Origin: an uncultured Eubacteriales bacterium
GTDB taxonomy: Bacteria; Bacillota; Clostridia; Christensenellales; UBA1242
NCBI GenBank assembly: GCA_948806215.1
Contig: CAQIDI010000001.1
Location: forward strand, 1 to 64,000
Direction of reading: 5' to 3'
Length of the DNA: 64,000 bases
Part shown: piece by piece, positions 51,540 through 60,982 of the stretch
Layout: the number at the start of each line of letters is the position of its first letter
How positions within the stretch are numbered: position 1 is the first letter of the stretch
Notes under the pieces: generated by a model
The model's database searches: none
What the model saw: only the letters and a program-made list of their open reading frames with translations
What the model was told of the DNA's origin: nothing
Position numbers and translations under genes: made by a program

Positions 51540-54122
51540 TTACTCCTTTTTTAATTTATCGGTTAGTTGTAAAATAATATCAAAAGCATTAAGTGGGGTT
51601 AAATTATCAACATTAATATCGCTTAAAATAGAAATAACTTCTTGTGATACTTTTGATTTTTTTATGGTTGCCGACATATCGTTAATTTGAGTTAAGGAAG
51701 AATTTTTGTTAATATCGTTTTCTTCTAGAGTGTGTAAAATTTCTTTAGCTCTAACAATAACATCTTTAGGAAGTCCTGCAAGTTTTGCAACTTCGATACC
51801 AAAGCTTTTGTTTGCTCCGCCCCTAACAATTTTTCTTAGGAAAATAATTGTATCGTTAAATTCTTTAACATTAATTCTGTAGTTTTTAACTCCGTCTAAT
51901 ATGCCTTCTAAATCGGTTAATTCGTGGTAGTGAGTTGCAAACAAGGTTTTTGCTTTTAAAGTTTTGCTTAGATATTCCATAACACTCCAAGCAATGCTCA
52001 ATCCATCGAATGTGCTAGTTCCACGACCAACTTCATCTAAAACAATTAAACTATTGTTTGTTGCTTGTTTTAATATGTTACTAACTTCGCTCATTTCCAC
52101 CATAAAGGTGCTTTGTCCAAAGGCTAAATCGTCACTTGCTCCAACACGAGTAAATATTTTATCTGTTAAAGAAATGTTAGCTTTATCGGCAGGAACAAAA
52201 CTTCCAATATGTGCCATTAATGTTATTAATGCAACTTGGCGCATATATGTGCTTTTACCAGCCATATTTGGTCCAGTAATAATCATTGTTCTATTATCGG
52301 CACTATCTAAAAGTGTGTCGTTTGGAACAAAATCTTCTTCTTTTAATAATGCTTCAACAACCGGATGACGACCATTTATTATTTCGATTTTATTAATATC
52401 TTTTGATAATGTTGGTTTGCAATAATTTTTTTCGCAAGCAACTTTTGCAAGCGATAATAAAGCATCAAGCACTGCAATTTGTCTGGCTGTTTTTTGCATA
52501 GCAGTAACATTTTCTAAAAGCACTTGTCTTATTTCTTGAAATAATTTGTTTTCTAACGCTATTTTTTGATCTTCTGCGTGCAAAATTTTGTTTTCCATTT
52601 CTTTTAGTTCTTCGGTAATATAGCGTTCTGCATTTGCAATGGTTTGTTTGCGTTGGTATCTAAACGGAACAAGATTGATTTGGCTTTTTGGAACTTCGAT
52701 AAAATATCCAAAAACACTGTTATAACCAATTTTTAAGTTTTTAATTCCGGTTTCTTCTTTTTCGGTTGCTTCTAAGGTTGCTAACCACGATTTTCCAACA
52801 GTTGAAATATTGCTAATTTCATCTAATTCTTTTGAATAGCCTTTTTTAATATATCCGCCATCTTTTAATAAATATGGTGGATTTTCTATTATTGCCGAAT
52901 CTAGCATTGAGTATATTTGAGAATAATCAAAAATATCTTTAGTAATATTTTTTATAATTGTGCTTTTAAGTAAACTTATATTTTCTTTAATTTTTGGTAA
53001 CACACCTAAAGAATTTTTAAGTGCAACACAATCCTTTGGTGTTAGGTTTCCATAACTAACCTTTCCGCATAAACGTTCAATATCATAAACGCTGTTTAAA
53101 AGTGTATTTAAGTTATCTCGAACAATAATATTTTTAACAAGTTCTTCAACGCCATTAAGTCTGTTATTAATTTGTTTATCATCGTATAATGGTTGCTCAA
53201 CAAACGATCTTAGTGTGCGTGCCCCCATACTGGTTTGCGTTTTATCAAGTAACCATAGTAGCGAGCCGCGCTTTTTTCGGTCTTTAATTGTTTCGGTAAG
53301 TTCTAAATTTCGGCGTGTGTTACTATCTATTGCCATATATTCAGTGTCGTTAACATAAACGCAAGTGTTAATGTGATTTAGGCTACGCTTTTGTGTTTCG
53401 ATTAAATAGTTAATAAGAGCACCAGCACTAATAATAGCTAACTCTTTATCGGAAAAGCCAATAATTGCTTTTGCACCCATTTGATTAATTAACGATTTAT
53501 GATTTGTATCAAAATTAAAACTACTATCTTCTTTTACAGAAAAGCTAGGAATTATTTGTAGCTTTGATGCCAGTAAGTTGTTTGATAGTTCATACATATC
53601 TAAATTGCAAATAATTTCGCTAGGTCTAACCCTTACTAAAATATCGTTAAATTTTGGTAAATCTTCTTCGGTTAAATATATTTCGCCAGTAGAAATATCT
53701 GTGTAAGAAACACCTACTATTCCGTTTTTATAGTAAGCACACATAATATAGTTATTTTTCTTATCGTCTAACAAATTACTATCGATTAATGTTCCAGGGG
53801 TAACAACTCTTAAAACTTCTCGTTCAACAAGTTTAACACCCTTTTTAGGCTCGGTTATTTGTTCGCAAATTGCAACTTTAAAACCTTGCTCAATTAAGCG
53901 TTGCAAATATCCATCAAGTGCGTGATATGGTATGCCACACATTGGTGCACGCTCCTCTAAGCCACAGTCTTTACCAGTTAGTGTTAAATCTAATGCTTTA
54001 CTTGCTGTTATTGCATCTTCAAAAAACATCTCATAAAAATCGCCTAAACGATAAAGTAATATTGCATCTTTATATTGTTCTTTTGTTAGAACATATTGTT
54101 GCATCATTGGTGATAATGCCAT
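51540..54122 (-). CDS. mutS: DNA mismatch repair protein MutS
   Basis: Recognises mismatches and recruits MutL. 860 residues. The N-terminal mismatch-binding loop is in YRLGDFYEMFFEDA (F-x-E motif), followed by connector, core and clamp domains. The ATPase has Walker A TGPNMAGKSTYMRQ, a DEVGRGTSTFDG Walker B region, and the His in ATHYHEL. Start preceded by AGGAG. It begins 17 bases after miaB and is followed closely by mutL. Confidence 0.97.
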   Translation of the reverse strand: MALSPMMQQYVLTKEQYKDAILLYRLGDFYEMFFEDAITASKALDLTLTGKDCGLEERAPMCGIPYHALDGYLQRLIEQGFKVAICEQITEPKKGVKLVEREVLRVVTPGTLIDSNLLDDKKNNYIMCAYYKNGIVGVSYTDISTGEIYLTEEDLPKFNDILVRVRPSEIICNLDMYELSNNLLASKLQIIPSFSVKEDSSFNFDTNHKSLINQMGAKAIIGFSDKELAIISAGALINYLIETQKRSLNHINTCVYVNDTEYMAIDSNTRRNLELTETIKDRKKRGSLLWLLDKTQTSMGARTLRSFVEQPLYDDKQINNRLNGVEELVKNIIVRDNLNTLLNSVYDIERLCGKVSYGNLTPKDCVALKNSLGVLPKIKENISLLKSTIIKNITKDIFDYSQIYSMLDSAIIENPPYLLKDGGYIKKGYSKELDEISNISTVGKSWLATLEATEKEETGIKNLKIGYNSVFGYFIEVPKSQINLVPFRYQRKQTIANAERYITEELKEMENKILHAEDQKIALENKLFQEIRQVLLENVTAMQKTARQIAVLDALLSLAKVACEKNYCKPTLSKDINKIEIINGRHPVVEALLKEEDFVPNDTLLDSADNRTMIITGPNMAGKSTYMRQVALITLMAHIGSFVPADKANISLTDKIFTRVGASDDLAFGQSTFMVEMSEVSNILKQATNNSLIVLDEVGRGTSTFDGLSIAWSVMEYLSKTLKAKTLFATHYHELTDLEGILDGVKNYRINVKEFNDTIIFLRKIVRGGANKSFGIEVAKLAGLPKDVIVRAKEILHTLEENDINKNSSLTQINDMSATIKKSKVSQEVISILSDINVDNLTPLNAFDIILQLTDKLKKE

Positions 54123-54139
54123 TGTTTTCTCCTTTGAAA

Positions 54140-55453
54140 TTATTTAACTAACGAACAAATTAGTTTGTTTCTATCAATGCTGTTTACTCTAACATTAACA
54201 AAACTTGGAATTTTAATGTTTTCGCTAGTTTGCAAAATAACATTTTTTCCATTATCTAGTGTGGCTAAATATTCGTTTTCGGTTTTAGATTCAACCAAGG
54301 CTTCGTTAACAGTTCCAACCAATGCTAAATTTTGTTCTTTTATTATTTGTTTGCTTAGTTTTAGCAACCTATTAACACGGTCGTGCTTAATTTCGTCACT
54401 AACCTGCCCATCCATTTTTTCGGCAATTGTGCCAGTGCGTTTAGAGTAAATAAAGCCAAACACTCCACCATAGTTAACTTCTTTAACTAGGTTGTAAGTT
54501 GCCATAAAATCTTCTTCGGTTTCGGTTGGAAATCCAACTATAATATCGGTGGAGATAAAATAGTTTGGAACTTGTTGTTTTATTTTTTTAATTAATTCTA
54601 GGTAATGTTCAACTGTGTAGTTACGATTCATTAATTTTAAAATTCGGTTGCTACCCGATTGCACAGGCAAATGAATAACTTTACTCATTTTTGGCTCGGT
54701 TGCAATAACATTAATTACTTCGTCGGTTAAATCCTTAGGGTGCGATGTCATAAACTTAATTTTAAAATCGCCTTTTAAAGAACAAAGTGTTCTTAATAGT
54801 TTTGCAAAGTTAGTTTCATCGCTAAAATCGTTGCCATAACTATTAACATTTTGACCAAGCAAGGTTATGGTTTTGTAGCCCTCGTTAACTAAAGTTTTAA
54901 CTTCGGCTGTTATATCTTCTATTGTTCGGCTTCTTTCCCTGCCACGAACATAAGGAACAATGCAATAGGTGCAAAAGTTGTTGCAACCATACATAATGTT
55001 TACCCAAGCATTGTTGTTACTTGTGCGATACATTTCTACATTTTCGTTTATTTCAACTTCTTTTTCCCAAATATCATAAATATTTTTTTTGCTTTTTTCA
55101 AAGTTTAAAATATATTCTTTAAAATTGTGCAAGTTGTGAGTTCCAAAAACAATGTTAACGTGCTTATATTTTTCTTGAAAAAGTTCTTTTCTTCCGTTTT
55201 CTTGAGCCATACAACCACAAACTGCGATAATTAAGTTAGGGTTTTGTTTTTTTAATTTTTTAACTGCTCCAATATTACCTAAAACTTTTTGCTCGGCACT
55301 ATCACGAATACAACAGGTGTTAAAAACAATAATGTCGGCTTGTTCGGCATTATTTGTTTCGTTATATCCTAAGCTTTTTAGCATTCCTGCTAGTTTTTCA
55401 CTCTCGTGAACATTCATTTGACATCCATAGGTTTTTATTAGATAGTGCTTCAT
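54140..55453 (-). CDS. miaB: tRNA-2-methylthio-N6-dimethylallyladenosine synthase MiaB
   Basis: Radical-SAM methylthiotransferase acting on i6A37 of tRNA. 437 residues: N-terminal UPF0004 domain with three cluster-binding Cys (YGCQM, NTCCIRD, VCGCMAQ), radical SAM motif CNNFCTYC (CxxxCxxC, near 155-162), and a C-terminal TRAM domain. First gene of the leftward operon with mutS, mutL and miaA, which supplies the i6A substrate. Confidence 0.96.
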   Translation of the reverse strand: MKHYLIKTYGCQMNVHESEKLAGMLKSLGYNETNNAEQADIIVFNTCCIRDSAEQKVLGNIGAVKKLKKQNPNLIIAVCGCMAQENGRKELFQEKYKHVNIVFGTHNLHNFKEYILNFEKSKKNIYDIWEKEVEINENVEMYRTSNNNAWVNIMYGCNNFCTYCIVPYVRGRERSRTIEDITAEVKTLVNEGYKTITLLGQNVNSYGNDFSDETNFAKLLRTLCSLKGDFKIKFMTSHPKDLTDEVINVIATEPKMSKVIHLPVQSGSNRILKLMNRNYTVEHYLELIKKIKQQVPNYFISTDIIVGFPTETEEDFMATYNLVKEVNYGGVFGFIYSKRTGTIAEKMDGQVSDEIKHDRVNRLLKLSKQIIKEQNLALVGTVNEALVESKTENEYLATLDNGKNVILQTSENIKIPSFVNVRVNSIDRNKLICSLVK

Positions 55454-55644
55454 TAATTTCTCCGTAAAAGTTAGTTATGTAAAAAATTAACTTTTTAAAA
55501 AGCTAATTTTATTAATTAAATTTGCGTAATTATAAAACTAATCACATATTGATTATACTCTTTTATTAAATTTGTTTCAAGTTATTAAATAATTAAATAA
55601 ATTTATACTAATAATATAAATATAATATATTTATTTGGTGAGAT

Positions 55645-57963
55645 ATGAAAAAAGCTATAAAAATAACATTAATTGTTTTATTAACCTTGCTAATTGTGGG
55701 TTCTTTACTGTTAATTATTTTCATAAATAATATTATGGGAATATCAAGTGTTAAGTTTGATAAAGAAAAACTAATTTCTTCTTCGTATCAAACTGTGGTG
55801 TATAATATTGATGATAACGAAATTGAAAACACCGTTGAATCTAAAAAAGTTGTTTCGATTGATGAAATGCCACAGGATTTGATTAATGCTTTCGTTAGCA
55901 TAGAAGATAAAAAGTTTTTTGAACATAACGGTTTAAATTATAAACGAATAGCAAAGGCTATGTTTAACAATTTAAAAAGTTTTAGTTTTGTTGAAGGTGC
56001 TAGCACTATTAGCCAGCAATTAATTAAAAACACCCATTTAAGCAACGAAAAAACAATTAAACGAAAAATTAAAGAAATGTTGCTTACTAAAAAATTAGAA
56101 AAAGAATTTACTAAAAAAGATATTTTAGAAACTTATTTAAACATTATTTATTTTGGTGAAAACTCTTATGGAGTTGAACGAGCAAGTAATACATATTTTA
56201 ACAAAAGCGTTAATGAACTAAGTTTATCTGAATGTGCAACGCTTGCTGGTATTATAAAATCCCCTTTAAAATACTCTCCTGTTTATAACTATGAAAATTG
56301 CGTTAACAGAAGAAATTTGGTTTTAAAAGAAATGTTAAAAGATAACAAAATAACCGATACGCAGTTTACTGAGGCTGTTAACGAAGATTTAGTTATTCAA
56401 AAACCAGAAAATAATAATCGTAGTATTAACAATGTGTATGTTAATGCAACTTTGTTAGAAGCACAAAAATTGCTTAATTTTAGTGAAAGCGAATTAAGAC
56501 TTAGCAATTATAAAATTTATACTTATTACGACGAAGAAAAACAAAATGCTTTGTTTAATGCAGCAAATAATGATGATAACTATCACATTAATTCCTACGG
56601 AAATAAAAGCGATAGTTTAATGATTTTAATTGATAATAAAACTTTAGGTGTTAATGCTTATTATGGTAAAAGCGAGTATGACCTAACAAATTTTGTAAGA
56701 CAACCCGGAAGCACAATTAAACCAATTTTGGTTTATGCTCCGGCAATGGAGAAAGGACTAATTAATCCAAGTACAAAATTAAAAGATGAGCAAACAAACT
56801 TTAATGGATACACACCTAATAACGTTGGCGGAGTTTTTCACGGAGATGTTTCGGTTTCGGAAAGTATTGCTCAAAGCTTAAATATTCCTGCAGTTAAAAC
56901 TCTAGAATATGTGGGCATTGATAACGCTAAAAATTTTGCTAAAAAAGCCGGAATTAATTTTGATAAAAACGATACTGGCCTTGCTATTGCACTTGGTGGT
57001 TTTACAACCGGTGTTACTTTAAAAGATTTAACCAATAGTTTTGTTCCTTTTGTTAATTCTGGCTACTATGCAAAAGCTAATTTTGTTAGGAAAATAACGG
57101 ATAATTTGGGTAGAACTATTTATGAACATAAGCCAAATTCGGAACAAATTATGGGCGACGACACAGCTTATTTAATGACAAAAATGTTAAGTGATGCGTG
57201 CGATAATGGCACAAGTATGAGACTTAGAACATTGCCATTCCAAGTTGCTGGCAAAACAGGAACAGTTGCAATTAAAGGAACAAATAACAATACCGATGCT
57301 TATTCGGTTGCATACACAACTAGCCACACTATGGGCGTTTGGATGGGCAATTATTCAAACGAAAAAGAATATGTTTTAGAAGGTAAAAACAACGGTGGAA
57401 CTTTTGCTACAAGTTGCATAAAACAATGTTTTAATGAAATATATAGCGAAAATAAACCTAAAGATTTTGCTATTCCAGAAAGTGTTACGGAAATAGAAAT
57501 TGACTCTAAACTTTACGATGAAGAAAATATTATTAAAGTTGCAAGTGAAAACTGCCCTGAACGATATAGATTAAAAATATTGGTTGCAAAAAGATTTGAG
57601 CCAAAAGAAGTTAGTGATTTGTTTGATAACATAAGTGTTAAAAACTTTGATGTTAAAGTTAACAAATTAAATGCAGAAATAAGTTTTGATGCTGTTGATT
57701 ATTTAAAATATGAACTTTATAAGGTTAATAATAATAAACCAACCAAACTTATTAATTATTCTAATAAATCAGGGAAAATAACTTATAACGACACAAATTT
57801 GAATTACGGAAGCAAATATGGTTATTATTTAAAAATAAGCACCATTAACGATTCAACTCAAACTTTTAGTGAAACAATTAATATTTTAACCGATAGTTTA
57901 GCATCTAATTTAGATAAATTAATAATTAAAGAATCTGATGCTAACAGTTGGTTATTCAGATAA
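55645..57963 (+). CDS. Class A penicillin-binding protein (transglycosylase/transpeptidase)
   Basis: Bifunctional peptidoglycan synthase. 772 residues: cytoplasmic tail and one transmembrane helix (about 7-31), GT51 transglycosylase domain with catalytic Glu87 (SIEDKKFFEHNG) and the EGASTISQQLIKN block, then transpeptidase domain with S356-T-I-K359, SxN motif SLN near 413-415 and K537-T-G. A C-terminal beta-rich region (about 660-755, fibronectin-like) may bind the wall. Ribosome-binding site GGTGAG. Divergent from miaB and convergent with recA. Confidence 0.94.
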   Translation: MKKAIKITLIVLLTLLIVGSLLLIIFINNIMGISSVKFDKEKLISSSYQTVVYNIDDNEIENTVESKKVVSIDEMPQDLINAFVSIEDKKFFEHNGLNYKRIAKAMFNNLKSFSFVEGASTISQQLIKNTHLSNEKTIKRKIKEMLLTKKLEKEFTKKDILETYLNIIYFGENSYGVERASNTYFNKSVNELSLSECATLAGIIKSPLKYSPVYNYENCVNRRNLVLKEMLKDNKITDTQFTEAVNEDLVIQKPENNNRSINNVYVNATLLEAQKLLNFSESELRLSNYKIYTYYDEEKQNALFNAANNDDNYHINSYGNKSDSLMILIDNKTLGVNAYYGKSEYDLTNFVRQPGSTIKPILVYAPAMEKGLINPSTKLKDEQTNFNGYTPNNVGGVFHGDVSVSESIAQSLNIPAVKTLEYVGIDNAKNFAKKAGINFDKNDTGLAIALGGFTTGVTLKDLTNSFVPFVNSGYYAKANFVRKITDNLGRTIYEHKPNSEQIMGDDTAYLMTKMLSDACDNGTSMRLRTLPFQVAGKTGTVAIKGTNNNTDAYSVAYTTSHTMGVWMGNYSNEKEYVLEGKNNGGTFATSCIKQCFNEIYSENKPKDFAIPESVTEIEIDSKLYDEENIIKVASENCPERYRLKILVAKRFEPKEVSDLFDNISVKNFDVKVNKLNAEISFDAVDYLKYELYKVNNNKPTKLINYSNKSGKITYNDTNLNYGSKYGYYLKISTINDSTQTFSETINILTDSLASNLDKLIIKESDANSWLFR

Positions 57964-57975
57964 ATAAACATAATA

Positions 57976-58010
57976 AAAAAGCCCCATTTATATGGGCTTT
58001 TATTATTTTT
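57976..58010. terminator. Terminator between the PBP gene and recA
   Basis: AAAAGCCC pairs with GGGCTTTT (ATGGGC opposite GCCCCAT with one bulged C), followed by T-rich sequence. Confidence 0.8.
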
Positions 58011-58022
58011 GCATAGTAATTA

Positions 58023-59009
58023 TTAAATTTGGAAATGTTCTCTTACTTTTGCTTCTAATTCGTTTAATAATTCTGGATTGCTTTCGATAAATTGTTTAGC
58101 ATTTTCTTTGCCTTGACCAATCTTATCGCCATTATAACTAAACCAAGCACCAGATTTTTGAATAATATCGGCGTCTACAGCCATATCTAATATGCAACCA
58201 ACTCGGCTAATGCCTTTACCATACATAATATCGAATTCGGCTGTTTTAAATGGAGGTGCCATTTTGTTTTTAACAACTTTAATTTTTGTGCGATTACCCA
58301 TAAATTCTGCACCATCTTTAATAACATCGGCTTTTCTAACATCTAAACGAATACTCGAATAGAATTTTAAAGCTTTACCGCCAGTTGTTGTTTCGGGACT
58401 TCCGAACATAACGCCAATTTTTTCACGTAATTGGTTAATAAATATAACACAAGATTTGCTTTTATTTGTAATACCGGTTAATTTTCTTAAAGCTTGGCTC
58501 ATAAGGCGTGCTTGTGCACCCATAAAGCTATCACCCATTTCACCATCGATTTCGGCTTTAGGTGTTAATGCAGCAACGGAATCCACAACAACAATATCTA
58601 CAGCACCAGAGCGAACTAGTGTTTCGCAAATTTCTAATGCTTGTTCGCCAGTGTCTGGCTGCGAAATAAATAAGTCGCTAATGTTTACGCCTAGTTTTTC
58701 GGCGTAAGATGGATCTAATGCGTGTTCAGCATCGATAAATGCAGCAGTGCCACCCATTTTTTGTGCTTCTGCTAAAATATGCAATGCAACGGTTGTTTTA
58801 CCAGAACTTTCTGGACCATATATTTCAATTATTCTTCCACGTGGAACTCCGCCAATACCAAGAGCAACATCTAGTGGTAAACAACCAGTTGGAATAACTT
58901 CAATATGAGTATCGGCACTATCGCCTAGTTTCATAATTGAACCCTTACCAAATTGTTTTTCAATTTGTAAAATTGCTTGTTCTAATAATTTTTCTTTATT
59001 GCTATCCAT
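58023..59009 (-). CDS. recA: Recombinase RecA
   Basis: Forms the filament for homologous recombination and triggers LexA cleavage. 328 residues, slightly shorter than usual at the C terminus. Walker A GPESSGKT at 65-72, Walker B region [12 protein letters not shown], loops L1 and L2 ([13 protein letters not shown]) intact. The ribosome-binding site AGGAG lies directly upstream, and a SOS box covers the presumed transcription start. Encoded just after cinA, a frequent pairing. Confidence 0.97.
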   Translation of the reverse strand: MDSNKEKLLEQAILQIEKQFGKGSIMKLGDSADTHIEVIPTGCLPLDVALGIGGVPRGRIIEIYGPESSGKTTVALHILAEAQKMGGTAAFIDAEHALDPSYAEKLGVNISDLFISQPDTGEQALEICETLVRSGAVDIVVVDSVAALTPKAEIDGEMGDSFMGAQARLMSQALRKLTGITNKSKSCVIFINQLREKIGVMFGSPETTTGGKALKFYSSIRLDVRKADVIKDGAEFMGNRTKIKVVKNKMAPPFKTAEFDIMYGKGISRVGCILDMAVDADIIQKSGAWFSYNGDKIGQGKENAKQFIESNPELLNELEAKVREHFQI

Positions 59010-59021
59010 AATTTCTCCTAT

Positions 59022-59049
59022 TGAACATATGTTTGATAACTATATTATA
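59022..59049 (-). promoter_or_regulatory. recA SOS box and -10 element
   Basis: Plus-strand TGAACATATGTTTG at 59022-59035 (13 of 14 to the SOS consensus) lies between recA and cinA. On the minus strand a TATAAT (plus 59044-59049) is 8 bases upstream of it, inside the cinA 3' end, so LexA would cover the start of transcription. Confidence 0.75.
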
Positions 59050-60286
59050 TCGTAGTTTTATCAAAAAATAAATCGTTTTGTTTAATATTTTTAATTAAAT
59101 AGAAAAATGCCGTTTGAGTTAGGCTTTCAACCACTTGTTCGCGGTTGCCATAAACAGTGTTTTTATAAACGTGAATGCCATCGCTATTTCCAACTGCTAT
59201 AAAGCAAAGCTTACCTTTTTTATCGTTGTTAAAATTTGTTAGTCCGTTAGTAACAACAACAATATCGGCTTCGCTGCTTTCTAACAACCCTGCTGCCATT
59301 TCGTAGGCAATTTCTACCGAAACTGTTCCGTAAGACCTTAGAACATTAGGGCTAACATTTAAGCGTTTTATAAGGCTATTTTCGCTTAAGCAAACCATAT
59401 TTTCTATTACTAAGTTTTTAGAATCGGAACATTGTTTTAATAAACTTGCAGATATGTTTCCGCCAGTTATTGTTTCGGCAATGGCAACCTTTTTTTTGCT
59501 TAGTTCAAGTAGTTCGTAAGTTCGCTTAATTAAAGATGTTTCTTCGTCGGCATAAATATATTTTCCAAGTCGTTCATAAACTTTAACAACAAAATCGTTT
59601 ACAATGCTTTCATCTAAATTTTGATTATATCTAATTACAATAGAAACTTCTAGGTTGTTAGGATATGTGAAAAATAGTATTTTATATTTGTTTTTTATTA
59701 AGTCGGATAAAACTAAATAAATATCCTTTTCGCCTATTCCAAAAGTTTTTATGGTTGTGGTTTTATAAATTGTGTTATTGTTTCCAATAATATAGTTTTT
59801 TAAGTAATTATTAAAAACTTCGGTTGCAACTTCTAGTTCGCCCGGAATAAATAAGTAGTTAGTGTTATTATTAGTTACAGTGTAGGCTTGCAAAAACGAA
59901 GATGTTGTAGAAATTAATTTTGCATATTCTGGCATATAGTATTCGTTTTCGGCTTCAAACGAAATTGGAATATTAGATTTTTGAAAATAAGCATTAACAA
60001 AGTTTGTTGCTTGATCGGATTTTATTATTGCACTATTTATAAAATTACAAATAGATTTTTTAATATTAAAGTTTTTTGAACTTAGTGCTTCCCCTATAAC
60101 AATAACAAGGTCGCAATTCAAATCGTTTAAGGCATTAAAAATTTGATCGGGGTGATTTTCGGTTGTAATAACTTTATTTACAACTTCCCCAATCTCTAAA
60201 ATGTTTCTAAGTAAATATTGACTTATTTCATCTTTTTGTTTTCCAAGCAAAATATCGTTGGAAACACGAAGTATTGCAATTTTCAT
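59045..60286 (-). CDS. cinA: CinA-like competence/damage-inducible protein, divergent
   Basis: 413 residues. The N-terminal MoaB-like domain (about 1-170; ILRVSNDILLGKQKDE where GDELLxG is usual) and a C-terminal CinA domain (about 255-400; VAIAETITGGNISASL where AESCTGG is usual, then SYGTVSVEIAYEMAAGLL) fit the family order and length. Both domains deviate at motif positions: the catalytic SCTGG segment reads TITGG and the later G(I)AGP motif is absent. Pyrophosphatase or NMN deamidase activity is therefore uncertain. Placement before recA supports orthology with CinA. Confidence 0.85.
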   Translation of the reverse strand: MKIAILRVSNDILLGKQKDEISQYLLRNILEIGEVVNKVITTENHPDQIFNALNDLNCDLVIVIGEALSSKNFNIKKSICNFINSAIIKSDQATNFVNAYFQKSNIPISFEAENEYYMPEYAKLISTTSSFLQAYTVTNNNTNYLFIPGELEVATEVFNNYLKNYIIGNNNTIYKTTTIKTFGIGEKDIYLVLSDLIKNKYKILFFTYPNNLEVSIVIRYNQNLDESIVNDFVVKVYERLGKYIYADEETSLIKRTYELLELSKKKVAIAETITGGNISASLLKQCSDSKNLVIENMVCLSENSLIKRLNVSPNVLRSYGTVSVEIAYEMAAGLLESSEADIVVVTNGLTNFNNDKKGKLCFIAVGNSDGIHVYKNTVYGNREQVVESLTQTAFFYLIKNIKQNDLFFDKTTI

Positions 60287-60350
60287 AATTATGCCTTAAC
60301 TATTTAATATCCTATTTATTATAGCAAAATATATATGTTTTTTCAAAAGA

Positions 60351-60377
60351 AAAAAAGTGGGATTAAACCACTTTTTA
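60351..60377 (-). terminator. Terminator after pgsA
   Basis: Minus strand AAAAAGTGG-TTTAATC-CCACTTTTT (plus 60352-60376), separating pgsA from cinA. Confidence 0.88.
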
Positions 60378-60385
60378 TTGTTAAC

Positions 60386-60982
60386 TTATTCTGCTTCTTT
60401 TTTATCTTCTTTTAAAACATCTTTGTTTTTAACCATATAGTTAACACCACTAATAATGGTTAATAAAACAGAAATGCCAAGTAAAACATAGTTTATAATT
60501 TGAACAACTTGAAGTGCAACTCCGCTTAACCAATTGCTTGCCACAATTTGAGCTAGTAACATAAGCATTGGTAACGAAACATCGGTAAAAGCTGTTTTAT
60601 ATTTTCCCCATTTATCAGCTGCCATAACAAAACCTTTTGAAGCTGCTACTTGCCTAAATGCGCTAATAATTAGTTCTCTACCAATTATAATAACCGAAGC
60701 AATAATTCCATAAGGATTTGGTATTGTTCCATCTACGGTTACTAGTAGTAATGCTGCCATAACAATTAGTTTATCGGCAATTGGATCTAACAATTTGCCA
60801 AGATTAGTTACTAAGTTATATTTTCTTGCAATATAGCCATCTAAAAAATCGGTTGAAGCAGCAACAACAAATATTATTGCAGCAATCAAAAAGTTGCACG
60901 GAATAAAGGTTGCTAAGTAAAAGAATATAAACACTGGTAATAAACAAATTCTTACTAGTGATATTTTATTTGGTAGATTCAT
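60386..60982 (-). CDS. pgsA: CDP-diacylglycerol-glycerol-3-phosphate 3-phosphatidyltransferase
   Basis: Makes phosphatidylglycerol phosphate at the membrane. 198 residues with about five transmembrane segments. The CDP-alcohol phosphotransferase motif is complete: D45, D48-G49, A52-R53, G62, D66 and D70. Its start lies 17 bases inside the 3' end of rimO, so translation is coupled. The rimO-pgsA-(cinA)-recA order is common in Bacillota. Confidence 0.95.
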   Translation of the reverse strand: MNLPNKISLVRICLLPVFIFFYLATFIPCNFLIAAIIFVVAASTDFLDGYIARKYNLVTNLGKLLDPIADKLIVMAALLLVTVDGTIPNPYGIIASVIIIGRELIISAFRQVAASKGFVMAADKWGKYKTAFTDVSLPMLMLLAQIVASNWLSGVALQVVQIINYVLLGISVLLTIISGVNYMVKNKDVLKEDKKEAE

